Positions 11,510 to 24,600 of a stretch of 64,000 nt of DNA are shown in pieces. Made by a program: the position numbers and the translations under genes. Under the pieces are notes generated by a model. It ran no database searches. It was not told where the DNA came from and saw only the letters and a program-made list of their open reading frames with translations. Within the stretch, counting starts at the first letter, position 1. Every line of letters starts with the position of its first letter. Source of the DNA: Stercorarius parasiticus (Eukaryota; Chordata; Aves; Charadriiformes; Stercorariidae); NCBI GenBank assembly GCA_013396915.1, contig VWZL01001304.1, forward strand, positions 219,109 through 283,108, written 5' to 3'.

Positions 11510-12340
11510 AGAATCATAGAATGGTTTGGGTTGGAAGGGACCTTTAAAGATCACGTAGTTCAACCCCCCTGCCATGAGTAGGAACATCTTTCACTAGACC
11601 AGGTTCCTCAGAGCCCCATCCAACCTGACCTTGAACACTTCCAATGGTGGGGCATCCACAACTTCCCTGGGCAACCTCTTCTACTGTCTCACCAACTGCA
11701 TCATAAAAGTTTTCTTCCTTAAATCCAATCTAAATTTACCCTCTTTCAGTTTAAAACCATTGCCCCTTGCCCTGTCACTACAGACCCTGGTTAAAAAGTC
11801 TCTTTCTGCCTGTCTTATATGTTGCAAGGCTGCATTAAGGTCTCCCCGGAGCCTTCTCTTCTCCAGGCTGAACAACACCAACTCTCTCAGCCTGTCCTCA
11901 TAGGAGAGGTGCTCCAGCCCTCTGATCATTTTTGTGGCCCTCCGCTGGACCCACTCCAATGGGTCCATGTCTTTCCTGTGCTGAGGACTCCAGAGCTGGA
12001 CGCAGTACTCCAGGTGGGGTCTCACCAGAGTGGAGTAGAGGGGTAGAATCCCCTCCCTCGACCTGCTGGCCACGCTGCTTTTGATGCAGCCCAGGATGCG
12101 GTTGGCTTTCTGGGCTGCGATTGCACATTGCTGGCTCATGTCAAATTTCTCACCACCAGTGTCCCAAAGTCCTTCTCTGCTCTTAATCTGTTCATCCCCC
12201 AGTCTATACTGATTTGGGGGTTGCCCCGACCTAGATGCAGGACCTTGCACTTGCCCTTGTTGGACTTCATGAGCTTTGGCCCACTCCTCCAGCCTGTCAA
12301 GGTCCCTCTGGATGGCACCCCAGAGCTATCAATATCTTGA
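11510..12340 (-). mobile_element. CR1 LINE, 5'-truncated, with open reverse-transcriptase C-terminal frame
   Basis: The + strand begins with the reverse complement of the CR1 tail (AGAATCATAGAATGG), so the element runs right to left. On the - strand a 189-codon open frame (12250 to 11681) encodes the C-terminal part of CR1 ORF2. It includes the block HLEYCVQLWSPQHRKD, typical of the region after the reverse-transcriptase core, then RRATKMIRGLEHLSYEDR and SLEKRRLRGDL. About 0.83 kb of a full element of roughly 4.5 kb remains. The promoter, ORF1, endonuclease and RT catalytic motifs are gone, so it cannot move by itself. The uninterrupted frame suggests a relatively young copy. Confidence 0.95.
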
Positions 12341-15300
12341 CCCGTTACTACAGTATGCTATAGGAGTATGCTGTTACGATTACTGTATGATGCTATAGAA
12401 AAGCTCTCATTCCCAATGGCTTTTTGGCGGGTCATTCCATTCCCAATACTTTTGGGCTGAAAATTTGGTGGAAAATCTCTGTGAAATGTGATTGCTGAGT
12501 TACTGTGGGCAGTTTGGGCATGTTTCAGTAGTATTTGAGAAAACCTTCCAGTGGCAGAGTTTCCTATGCTGCTGCCACTAGGACTTTGTACTGGTATTTT
12601 AGAACTTGAAAGAGAATTCCATTGTCAAGAAATTGAGAGAGAAATGCGGTTGTTAGCTGTCACTCTGTACATCATGCTAGATGGTGCATTTTTTTTGACG
12701 TAAAAAAGTGAAAATTAATCTTCATTGCTTAAAAAGGGCCATCTGCCCATCCTAGTCACTATAAAAGGCCACTTTCTTCTTTTCTGTAGGGGAAGATGAG
12801 AATACTAACAGGGATACTGATTTCTTATTAGCCTTCTATTGCTCCCCACCAATAAGAGGATGTCATTGTTATGGTAATACACTGTGAATCACACAATACA
12901 ATAAAAGAAATCACCAGGCATTAGATGCCCCGATGAGCACCAAGCCCTGAAAGGACTCTACAGATCCAGATCTGCTTGTCTTAAGTTACTTGAGTCAAGA
13001 CTCCGCTTGACACCTTTCGAGTGGGCAGTTTACTCTACTTGTCAACATTTTTTTCACTATATTTATATTAGCGAACTATTAGAAAGACTTACCTGCAGTT
13101 CAAACATCGCAGATCCTTTCCCAGGCAGTGAATAACAGCTATCGGGGCCACTCTTGAATGGGAAAAGGGATGGCACTTGTTGAACAGAGAGCAGCTCTCA
13201 GGCTAAGAGCTTAGAAAATCTTTATGAAAAGGACAAGTATTCACCTAAGCCATAGCTTTACCCAGTTCAGTCTTTGGAAAACCTCATGACCAGGGTGCCC
13301 TTATGACGAGGAGCAATTTCAATTGTTAACTGCAACTAAAACAGTAAGAAAGACATTCAGCTAAAACAATCACATCATTTACCAGGATGAAGTGCAGAGC
13401 TGATTACAAGTCTCTGATTATAATAGTTCTTTCAGTGATCACAGCTGAGCTGGGAGGCCTGTACCAAATCCTCTGACTATATGTTGCTTTCTAGAAAGCT
13501 GACGGCTCTAAGGTGAGGGTAAAAAGCTCTTTCACTACTGACTGAGTCTCCCACAATTCAAAAAAGGGTAAGCAGTTGGTTTGGGTGCCAGAGACTCTGT
13601 GTTCATCCACTGAAACCTGCTAGCTAATTTGCTAACATTCACTTGTAAAATTTCGTTGCTGAGTAGTAGACTGAGCGTGAGCACTAATAATTGGTAAACG
13701 ACTCTGAAGTGGTTGTAATTCGTGACAAGCAGGTACACTGCGGTAGCTTCTCCTCGTGAATATTTCACTGTTGTTTTATGTGAGAATATTGCTCTGAAAC
13801 TGAGGCCAAAGTACATAGAAGTGAAAAATTGTCCCAGTCTGGCACCAAACAGCCAGGCCTATGTTTTTGCAAGCTGCTGAGCAGCAGCGGTTTTGAAAAT
13901 CAGTGCCTGGAAAGGTCTCCAGAAGAGGGTAACTGCTTTTCTCTCTGTTTGAGAAGCACCTGGGTAATTAAGAGTAGGATTTAAGGTAAGTATTGCCAAG
14001 ACTGCCTCCTGTGCCACTGCCTTCTCTTTTCTCAAAGTGTATTTAAAGCAAATGTATTCATGGTAGGAATTCGAAAGAGATCGGACTTCTCCCCAAAGTA
14101 TTTTGAGATACCAAAATAATGTAGTGATCTCGCCTCATTTCCTTCAAGAAAGACAATATGACATGATGGAGGTGTGCTGTGTAAAACCCACACTTGTCAA
14201 ACTAAAGGAGTTTTATTAACAATTAAGCAGTTTTGATTCTGTTCTGCAGATGGAAGGGCTTATGACAAAGTTGTGTTACATCCAACTCTCAAGTGAGACT
14301 TGGGCGATCAGCCCCTCCAAGTGAGAGGTGCAGAAGGGTTTCTGGGTGGGTACTTGGTGAGTTTGAGCTGAAGGGCTCCATCAAGTCTTGCCTGACCAGT
14401 GGTCACTCATGGGCTCCTTGTGGTTAACCCCATACACTTCCATGGTGCCTTCTTAACCTCATGCTGTATTTGACACTCTCGTTTGGCTTCTTTACTGAAT
14501 TTGTAGGGTTTGGGTTGTCACCAGAAGGAAATGCATATTCTTAAATATTTTTGCTTCCATCTGTCCTGAGGAATTCATTTAATGAGACTCCATTTGTGAT
14601 TTGCTCATATTTACTCTTTAAGAATCTAGAAATTCAGTTGTTAACACAAATGCCTTAAAAACACAGGAGTAACTTCAAAATATGGGTTGCAAAAAACATT
14701 AAAAATATCTAGAATGGATTTACAAGATCCCTGGAGCTCCGAGCAAGAACTTTGCTGAGAACATGAAGCAAAGGTAGACAAAGGAGGGTTTATACATTTC
14801 TAATAAGATATTACACTCCAGTTTTTCTTCCCTCACTAAACAGTAATAGGCCCTTTCATGTAACCTGGTGGGTTTGGGTTTTTTTTCAACAGCAATCTTT
14901 AAAGAGCAAAGATAATTAAAAAAAAAAAGAAAAAAACCCAAAGTCAAACCAGATACTTTCATTGGGAGCAGGAGACATATTCAGGAGAAGTCATCAGGCC
15001 AGCAATCCGATCAAACTTAAAAACGTTGCTACTTTATTCCTCTTAAATTGCAACATGTCCACACAGGCAAAGGCTTGAAAACTGAACACCGTACCCATCA
15101 TTCATACCCTCAGCTTGCTCAGACGTCCCTGAGAGCCGAGAGTGCCCGATGCTCTGCAGGCTTGGTCTGGGGGAGGTGAAAGAAAGCAGGTGCCACACTG
15201 ATTTGCAGCAGCTCATCTCTGTGAATGCAGGTGTGCCTACGCTAAAACGTTTCCCCCACTCCCTGGTCATTTACCCCACTCTGGAATGTGGGTATTCATA

Positions 15301-18300
15301 TGGCATTCTTTCACGCTTATTTAAAGTATTTTTATGTTTCATCATCCTTCTAGCAGGAGGGAAGAGCAGGGAAAAAGTGTGACATGCAGTTATAGCCATA
15401 CTTTGTTCTGATGCGTACACATTTCTAACTGCAGGTTCAGTGGGGCACAGCAGCATCACTGTATGGGGATGATCGTAGTTAGCCCAGGCAGCTGATTGAC
15501 TATCTGACATATTACCATTACTTTTAATTAATTTGTCAGACTAGACAGCTTTTTTTCTTTCCCCCCCCCAGAAGGATGAAACCAGGATCATCACAAAACC
15601 GGACAAGGCTGTGAGTGTGCTTTGATGTGTGACAAAAACACCTAAGCGGGCTGCTCTTAGATGTAGCAAATGTGTGTGGCATTCGTTTTGAATCTCTTTC
15701 TTCAAAGGAAAGGTTATCATTAATTTCTTCAGAGGATGTCACTGCTCCATCACTTACCCACTCTGTTATTACTGTGTCCCACTGAGGGGCAGGTACCATT
15801 CCTGGGACAAGGGAAACGGGGGTATTACACAGGCATCAAAAAGAAAATTTTTGGGCAGTGACAGAGGTTTTCCTTTGCCGTGCATCCAAAACAAGGAGAC
15901 TAATGTCGGGGTGGCAGCATCTAGCAAAATTAACCACCCCTTTAACCACTGACATCCAATAATTTAAATGAAAGTCCGTAATTACTAATGTTCATTTAAC
16001 CACTTTATCTCTCCTACCGCACCAAGAATTTTCACAGGTTGCTGTATCATGACACCTACTGGTAGAGATAACTGAAATAAAGAGATGCTGTTCTTTCTGA
16101 ATGATGAAATAGGTGTTTCTGTATACATTGGGAGTTTTGTTTCACCTTGAAGTGATTACTGACGTATGGACCTTCCCACAGGTAGCGCAATCACTGCAAG
16201 GCATGAGGAGGAAAGGGTGACGGTGTGTTTAAACTCAACAGTGTCTGCAAGGTGCACCCCAGATCGGTGTGCCCCAGGTAAATATTGCATCCTCAGCTCC
16301 TGTGCCCTGGAGTCCAGACAAACCACTTCATTTTGGGGGTTATCTTCAGTTGAAGCTCTGTTTCATTTCTGGTTTGTCCTAGTTAAGAGAGAAGAGCAAT
16401 CATGTAAAAGACACTGCCCCTACCTGAAAAATATAGCTGCCTAGGTTTTTGGAAAGCAATAGCTCATCACTGAGAAGCAGCTTTCACAGAGGTATTTTAC
16501 ATGGGCTGCTGTAGGTAAGCTTGAATTTCTTTTAATTGAGGTAATGCAACAGTTGATGGACTATTCTGAAGACGCTAGGGATGGATTGAAGGTGATGTGA
16601 AGAGAAGCAGCAGAACTGAGCTTTAAACCCTTTTGTATGATTGTCATTGTTGGGGTTTGGCTTTTTTTTTTGACTTAACAGACCTTCTCACCTTATACCA
16701 TCTGTCCTTTGTTGGGGCAAAAATACCCATATGAACAAAACCAGAAAACAAATTTGTATGAACTCTAATCAGGCACTGGTGTGTTGAAATTAAAATACCG
16801 TATTTTACTATACCACTCCATCAGTGGGTGCAGAATTTTCCAAAGTATTTCTAAAAGAAATAATTTTTTGGCAAGTTCACAAAAATAAAGCATCTTTCCA
16901 TTCCTTGGTGATAACTCCATTGGACTCTGACCCTTTCGACCTTTTTATTCCAGCTCAGACACACTCATACCTCTGTTGCCACCTTGAAAGCCGCCTGCTT
17001 CCCTGATGCGTCTTGTTTCATTATTGAATAGAATTTCCCTATTTGACAGCACACTGGCAGCACTTTCATTCCTCAGTATATGGTTTACCAGTGAGCTATT
17101 ATCTCTATGTCTACTCAAGCTTTTGAGATCTGTTCTAGGTTTTCTCCTCTTATTAAATTACCGTAACAATATCAGTTATCAAACTGTCATCCCTGTTAAG
17201 TTCTTCCACTGTGCATAAATCCATCTTCACACTGCACAAGGCAGAATCAAGCAGCTTTTCCAGCAGTTTACAAGTGTTACACCTGGCCAGTACTTCAGCT
17301 GCATAAATCATCCTATGTCACACAAATATGAATGGGAGCTTAGGTATATGAAGAGAGAGGAGCAAAAGACAGTAAGGATGCCAGAATTTCTCATTTGTTG
17401 TTTGCTCCTTCCTTCTAGGAAGGAGGAGTACAAGAAAAGGAACTTTTTTCCTATTGCAGGTTGCAAAGCAGTAGAACAGATGGCACAGCTTCCCAGGAGG
17501 AAAAGTACTTTCTGCTTTAACCGGTTTTGAAAATTCCAGTTTGAGATGTCAAAATCTTTTTTCCCACATGACCATCCCTTTAAACGCTGTGATTGAATTT
17601 TGGATGCATTGAGTTGGATTTCACCTGGAATAATTTGGAAAAAAAAAAAGTGCTTTGAAATCCCCCCCCACACACTTTCTTCACTTGTATTTTCTTTTTG
17701 CAAATGAGGACTTGCTTTTGGATGTTCTTTTCAATAGCAAATTATCTCTCACCTGAAATAAGACAGTGGCAGGAGCCTTCTTGTTAAAGCAGCCTCTCCT
17801 GAGACCTTTAACTGATGTATTTACCATGCACCATATTACCAGCCAACAGAGGCTGAGCCAGGAAATTTGTCTCCTAAATCCTTGCAGAAAGAGACTGGTT
17901 TTTTCTATTAATTTACACCAGATAAGGTGATATCTAAGACATGTTTTTCCTTGAAAAAAAAGCTTAATTGGGTAATTATAGCTGCAATGCCACTTCCACT
18001 GTCATCTTTCCTCCTGGGTAAAATTTTGTGCCAATTCACACAGACGAGTTACTTAAAAGGGAGTACCTCTCCGAGAATCAGCTTTACAGCTATTTTGTGG
18101 TTAGGAGGAATCCTTTCCCAATGCCATCCCCTATAGTAGTGCTATTTATAAGCTCAAAGGAGGGCTTGGAAGTTCAGTGAACTGATCGTTCGACACCATC
18201 CCCATCCCCATGCACTGGCATTACACCCTTAAGCCTTAGCAAAAAAAGACAGCTGCCGCTTTGGATGTCCTGAGGGTCCTCTGAGTGTGGAGCAAAGCAC

Positions 18301-19852
18301 CTGCCTGGACGTGGTGGTGGAAATAACTAGGTATTAACAATGACTACAGGAAAAAAACCCACAAAACCAAAAAAAACACACCCCTAAAAAATAAAAAAAC
18401 AAGCCCCCCAATTCCATTTACACATCTACTCTTAGCTGTATAAAGACTGCAAGCTGCATTTATATTTGATTCTCTAATCCTCCCACTTCTTGGTAGGGTT
18501 TTGCCTTTATTAGTGGCTACCTGGCCCAAACCCAACCAAATACATACTATTACTGTGCCTCCCTTCCCCATCTGTCCCCTCATGTCAAGGGCAAGAGGGA
18601 AGGGAAAGGGACCTTCAGGAGGGAGGCTCAGTTCTGGGCTCCCAGACCCACAGCAGCCCCCCCTGCTTTTGCCAGGCATGAGGAAACTCTGCCCTCAGGG
18701 GTCCCAGGCTCCCGATACAGCAACCAATTTTTCACCTCTGTTCAGGCAATCAAAATCTTAAGCTTATCCTGAACACACAAAATCTGGCGGTTCTTTTCTT
18801 CGTGTGCCATTGTGTGTGTGAGAGGAAAGAGTGTGGATCAACAGCTGCCTTCAGTCAACACAGTCAATCGGCTTAAGAATGTAATCATCTAGAAAAAGGA
18901 AGGGAGGCTAAACTGCTGTCACTTGCTGCTAATAAAAGTTACAGCATTAAGCAACAGCGGGAGAGAGGCTTTTGTTCGCTCTAAGTGAGCGTTTGGCTCT
19001 CTGTGTGCCTTACGCGGTGGCGGCACGGTACACTGAGAAGGGCTTTTACAATGGAGCAAACTTGGAGACATTTATTCAACGTGCTGCTTACTCTGCCATT
19101 CACATCCAGCGTCCCTGCTAGTTCCATGAACGTTAGCGCTTGAATAAAGCTTCCCTGTCCTCTCCCGTCTAATTCGGCATTGTTAGGCACAATCCAGTGG
19201 TTTTGTTTCTCGTATTTGGGGGGAGGGGGTGTGTGTGTTCTTTTTTAAACAGCAGCTGGTTGGGTCGGGCACAGTAATTACTGTTGTGTCGTAAATTCAG
19301 CATAATGGCTGCACGGCAGGACCAAGGAGACGGGCTGTGAGGCAGCAAGCCCTTGCTTAAACAAAAGACAGCTTTGATAAATAGTAATATCGGCCAGGAA
19401 AGTGATTTTAAAATATTTGCAACAAAGTATGGGCTCAGTTACCTGACAGATACCATATTTTAACACGCCCTTTCCTTTAAATATATTATTTTTCTTACCT
19501 TATTTGAGATTGTGGGGTTTGGGGGAGTTCTTCTGAGTTTACTTGTCATGTAGCAAGCACTAGGAAGGACACTAGAGTCCTGTTCACCCACAGAAGAGAT
19601 GAACATCAATTCAGAATTATGCATTGCCCTACGTGACTAAGGAATGATATGGGAAATCAGATGCTTTGGAGCTAGTACTTACCTGGTGATTCAGGTCTTT
19701 GTGTCCTTTCTCAGATCTTCAAGGAGCTTACAGTGTTGCCAGTAACTGTGATGTCCACTCTAAACTGCAAGAAGGGAGTAAAATCACTTTAAATAGGCGC
19801 TGGATAGTTAGCTGAAAGTTATTTCCTTTTTCAGTATTGCTAATGTGCAGGG
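12341..19852. other. Intergenic, no gene seen
   Basis: About 7.5 kb without a supportable gene. Frames up to 131 codons (for example 17703 to 17308 on the - strand) have low complexity or cross A/T runs, and nothing in them looks like a protein family. The last part, about 18800-19480, has a different texture (higher CpG, mixed-complexity motifs) and is listed as a candidate conserved non-coding stretch in the findings. Confidence 0.55.
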
Positions 19853-20346
19853 ATCACAGAATCACACAATGGTAGGGTTGGAAGGGACCTCTGGAGATCA
19901 TCTAGTCCAACCCCCCTGCCAGAGCAGGTTCACCTAGAGCAGGCTGGACAGGAACGCGTCCAGGCGGGTTTTGAATGTCTCCAGAGACGGAGACTCCACC
20001 ACCTCTCCGGGCAGCCTGTNNNNNNNNNNNNNNNNNNNNNNNNNTCTTGAACTGGGGAGCCCAGAACTGGACACAGTACTCCAGATGAGGCCTCACCAGG
20101 GCAGAGTAGAGGGGGAGGATGACCTCCCTCGACCTGCTTGCCACACTCTTCTTGATGCACCCCAGGATGCCATTGGCCTTCTTGGCCACAAGGTCCCATT
20201 GCTGGCTCATGGTCATGCTGTTTTCCACCAGGACTCCCAGGTCTCTTTCCACCAAGCTGCTCTCCAGCAGGTCAGCCCCCAACCTGTACTGGTGCATGGG
20301 GTTATTCCTCCCCAGGTGCAGCACCCTGCACTTGCCCTTGTTGAAT
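19853..20346 (-). mobile_element. CR1 LINE, 5'-truncated, interrupted by an assembly gap
   Basis: The left end is the reverse complement of a CR1 tail (ATCACAGAATCACACAATGG) followed by the AGGGTTGGAAGGGACC block. The element is therefore antisense to the + strand. To the right of the gap, the - strand frame reads CR1 ORF2 C-terminal peptide, with [36 protein letters not shown] and [14 protein letters not shown]. Between the two parts a run of 25 N replaces sequence that in CR1 elements normally spans several hundred bases. It is a dead, truncated copy. Confidence 0.93.
20020..20044. other. Assembly gap (25 N) inside CR1
   Basis: A run of 25 unknown bases. The flanks are CR1 sequence from positions that are not adjacent in the element, so the real gap is larger than written. 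Confidence 0.98.
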
Positions 20347-21266
20347 TTTGTAAGGGATGAAGCAAGAAAACCAAAGGTAAGACAACTGATCTAGCCCCGA
20401 CAAAAAGAAAAATTCAACATCGAAGTACAAGACATGAAAAACCAATGCCAACATGCAAAAATGAAAAATATTCTGTACTAAAACAACAACTCTGGTTGAG
20501 CTACTGTCTAACACTGGTTGTCTCTAGGAGGAATCCCAAACCTAATGAGTTTTCTACATACTTTACAAACTAAGTAAATATAAAAGTAATGCTATAGCTG
20601 TCCACGTCGTAGAAATGATGATTGCGCCAAAGGACTTGACTTGGGAGCAAAAAAAGCTGCCCTTCCTATACAGAATGTAAAAAAAAGGAGGAATATTTTA
20701 ACCTGTCAGTGGGCAAAATAAGACTCCTAGACTTTAGTTTATCATTAACATTCCTTCTTTCTCTTATACTATTGTTTGTAACATCAGCAATAACTGGGGA
20801 GCTTGGGACAACAATCTATTAAGATTCAGTTAAGCAAGTGTTTCTCTGTTCCTCTGAACCAACTCCTGCGCTCCACTTTGTATACGCAACACTCGGGATT
20901 ATTAAAAGCATTTAACAACAAGTGTTTAACATGAGCCTGCGTTAAGTGTATCCAAGATGCTGGGATCAGCCCTTGGAAGAAAGCTTAGTGAGGTATTTCA
21001 GACAATGTCAGATGCTAATAGTGGGTGAACGCGGGCTTTAACTGTAGCTCACAACAGTTTGCTGCCCTGCGTGGTGAGAGACCCCGGTCTGTGCAGGTCA
21101 GAAGCCACAATGTGCCTTGAATGCCCAAAGGGTGGCTGCAAAAGCAGCAACCAAAACCTTCTCATTTGAGTTATTGCTGATCACTCAATGTTGGCCAGGT
21201 TAACACTGCAGAGGCCTTTCTGCCAGCAGGGAAGGACGGGTAATGTGCCCACCAATACCTCTGTGC
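20347..21266. other. Intergenic, no gene seen
   Basis: About 0.9 kb between two CR1 copies. No open frame or repeat is recognised. Confidence 0.55.
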
Positions 21267-21329
21267 TGGAGTTCATCCCTTGAAGGATGAACTCCATCTC
21301 CTTCTCTTCTCCAGCTGGAGAAGCGAAGG
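21267..21329. repeat. Two adjacent inverted repeats at a CR1 5' junction
   Basis: A 12-bp perfect inverted repeat (arms 21267-21278 and 21285-21296, 6-nt spacer; arm TGGAGTTCATCC) is followed at 21300-21329 by a palindrome with 15-bp arms, one mismatched pair and no spacer. Its core, CTTCTCCAGCTGGAGAAG at 21306-21323, is a perfect 18-bp palindrome. The right half of the second palindrome is the CR1 body itself, so its left half looks like an inverted copy of the element's first bases. Confidence 0.85.
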
Positions 21330-21680
21330 CTCTGGGGAGACCTTCCAGTACCTGAAGGGGGCCTACAAGAAAACTGGGGAGAAACCATTTGCAAGGGCAT
21401 GTAGCGACAGGACGAGGGGCAATGGTTTTAAACTAGGGCAGGGTAGGTTTAGATTAGACATTAGGATGAAGTTCTTTACATTGAGGGTAGTGAGACACTG
21501 GTACAGGTTGCCCAGAGAGGTGGTGGAGGCCCCATCCCTGGAGACATTCAAGGCCAGGCTTGATGAGGCTCTGGGCAATCTGATCTAGTTGAAGATGTCC
21601 CTGCTTAGCGCAGGGGGATTGGACTAGATGACCTTTAAAGGTCCCTTCCAACCCAACACATTCTATGATTCTATGATTCT
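21315..21680 (+). mobile_element. CR1 LINE, 5'-truncated, sense orientation
   Basis: The segment follows the CR1 3' region in order: GGAGAAGCGAAGGCTCTGGGG, an AGTGTAG-like block with GACGAGGGGCAATGG, then TTTAAACTAGGGCAGGGTAGG, AGAGAGGTGGTGGAGGCC, GACCTTTAAAGGTCCC and finally two full ATTCTATG-type tail units ending at 21680. About 0.37 kb remains. The + frame encodes the end of ORF2 (RACSDRTRGNGFKL and PREVVEAPSLETFKARLDEA). The clean tail and open frame suggest a moderately young insertion. The 5' junction is unusual (see the inverted repeats). Confidence 0.94.
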
Positions 21681-24600
21681 AAGGACACCAGCAAAGCTGA
21701 TGGCCCACAGAGGCTTGGGGAAGGGGCAATGGCACCACACTGTCCTTTGTGAGGTATGGACTTTTCTTACATGAGAATTCTTAATGTCTCACTGGGCAAG
21801 GTATACAGGTTACGGGGTTCAGCGGCAGTCAGAGGCAAGGCATTGCTCAGCCCAGAGGTTTGGCGCTTAGCCTGGGCTCCTGAACTGGAAGTGACATCCT
21901 GAGTCCGCAGAGCCATTGGAGGAAGGAACGAAGAGCCAGCTTTAAGCCTGACAGTTATGTGCCTCCCTGGTACAGTAATACCAGAAACATGTCATGGGAA
22001 GATTTAAATAGAAAGTGTTCCATTTAATGGGATTTTGGTCACAGTACTGGGGATCGCTTTAGCAGCATAAAATGTACATTTGAAGCACTGCCCCTTTGCC
22101 TTAAACTTCTGGCTCATTTTTCTTTGCTAGTGCCTTAATGGTGAGCACTTTTTTTTCAAAGGGAGAAATGATCAGCAGCACATAGACAATTTGATGGCTT
22201 AACATACTGCACTGCCGGCTGCTGGAGGCAAAATACCAACCACTGCCTCTTTGCTTTATCTGTGTTATATGCTAATCAATGTAACTGCAAGAAAAAGGAA
22301 TTAATTACGGGAATGTACAGTTAATTTCATTGAACAAGAACACTACACAAGACAACTAATATGGCACTCCTTCTCCAATTAAATGTCTTTTTTCTCTGGC
22401 TTGTATTTTGTTTCTTCAAACCCCTTGTAACTCCCATCCCTTCTTGCTATACTAAAGAAGATCAGACTTCGTGTGTGAGACTCGAGACAGGGACAATAGA
22501 GGGGGTAAAACAGACGAGAGAGTAACCGGCAAAGACAACAGGGAAGGGGAACGTTGGTGAGATGGGAAGAAGCAAAAGGTATGTCTTTATGGGACGGGAA
22601 GGTATGTCCCTACATTTTTCATCAGAGCATCCTGTGCTATCATGTTCCAAGTGGCAAATGGTGTGATTGATGGAGGAGCTGCAGAGTCCCACTGAAATAA
22701 CCATGTTTCGTCCATTCAACAACCTGCTCTCTTTTCTGAGGCAGACAGCAACCCCAAGAGTACATACTGCTTTCAGCAGTACTGTAAGATTCAAACAAAA
22801 ACCAGTTTTAACAAATTCAGGGTATACGATTCTGCTACTACCAAGAATACACATTCTCGATTGAGTCCCGCGAGCTATCTGGAGCTCCGTGCAGGCCCTT
22901 CCACCCCTCAGAGCAGCAGTGCACTCAGAAGTTGTAACAGTATCTTCATTTCTCCTCTTTAGGCTGGTCATCATCCTCATAAGCAGAAATAAGTCTTCCT
23001 TACCCTACTCCACTCCCTGATTCCCCTTCAAGACAGAAGCTCCCTTGTCCTGTGTGAAAGCAATTCCTTAAATCCGCTTCTTTCTCTGCCCCCTCACTGC
23101 CAGTAGCTTCTGAAGCAGAGGGCCTAATGATATAATAGCAGTTCTCTTCCTCAACACCAACCATTATCCACTGCCAACGCACTCTTTTTGAAGACCCTAA
23201 AACCAGTGTCTCATTTTCACTCTTAAAAGTTTTCCTGATGCCTTCTACTATTCCTGCACATCCTTCAAGCATTTGCTAATATTCCTGCCATGAGCAAATA
23301 GTACACGGTCCCATGATTACATGTGTTTTTAGAGAAGCTAGTAGTTACTAAACGTTCAATATTTGCTTATAGCTACCACATATCTGAAATTTTTAAATGC
23401 AGGAGGAGAAACTAAGTGGGATTGGTATGCAAATAGGTAATATAATGCTAACGTGATACGCAAATTACAATATCTTTAGAAAAAAATATGGAATTGCCCC
23501 ATAAATGATACTTGCACAAACACAGACATTTGGGGTTAAAGGCAGGGAAAGGAACTCCCAGTTCCAAGTGGCCCATATGGTCTGAGAAGAAAAACTGTAG
23601 CCATAGTTCCCACCTCACCTTTTCTTCTTCCCTGACTTTCAACATCTTGCTTTTTCTACTTCTCGTGCCATATCTGTTTCTCTTTCCCTCCTTTCTCCTA
23701 ACCCCTCAGCCACAAAGGCCCCTGTAACTGGTCTCCAGCCCAATGCATCACTGTGCGCACGTTCAGCACGAAGCACATCTCCAGCCCATCTCTCACCAGC
23801 AGCAGTGAAAGAGGTAAGGCTCCATGTGCCTGTCCACATGCAGGAGAAGGCATTTCAAATGCAGTTCAGCATGGACCTGCAAGGTCCCAGTTGAACCCCA
23901 CTGTTGTCTGTTGCTTACAGATAATCACATCCTCTTAGTCATTTTTGGTTTGTTCTCCTTTATCCTCCAGGTGAGTATCCTGGAATTTGTCCATCCACCC
24001 AACATGTTTTACCACTCCTGCTGAACAGGTAAAGGGCTAGGTCTCAGCTTTCTTGGGAGTTCTGAGCTACTGCTTCCTTCCAACCTTGCAGCCATCCACC
24101 CTCCAGCAAAGAGGATGGGCCATTCTGTAAAGGCAGAGTTATCCTTTTAGAGGCACAGGGGCCATAAAAAAGAGTATTATATATACATATTGTATATACA
24201 AGGGCGCTCCTCCTCATATGAAGCTCCTTCTTCCTTGGTTTCTTGGTTCAACTGCAATTCGTGCCACCACATTCCTGAAAACTCTGTTCTAGCAAATGTG
24301 TTCCCACATCCCACCCCTGGTTCTATGCTCTGGCCTCCATATGGCATAGAACTGTACTCCCAAATAACTGAAATAGATATTATTACTTTGGGCTGAAATA
24401 AAGTTAGGTTCTCTGCATCCTGCTCACTAAACAAGTGATCGTGCTTTCAACCTCAGTGCAGGCATATTAGCACCACCTTCCACTTTGATGTGCTGAAAAG
24501 CCTCCCGTCTTCCCATTCTTTTTGACGTTCCTCTCTGCAAGACATCCAGACATGATCATACGGCAAAGCATTTCGCATGTTTGCCATGAGCTGCCCCCAC

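Noticed and set aside
17308..17703. 131-codon frame on the - strand
   Set aside because: It crosses A/T and C homopolymers, has no recognisable domain and no splice or promoter context.
22462..22980. 172-codon frame on the - strand
   Set aside because: It begins in ordinary desert sequence and has no recognised domain, no splice context and no repeat origin. A frame of this length is not rare in 64 kb read in six frames with permissive starts.
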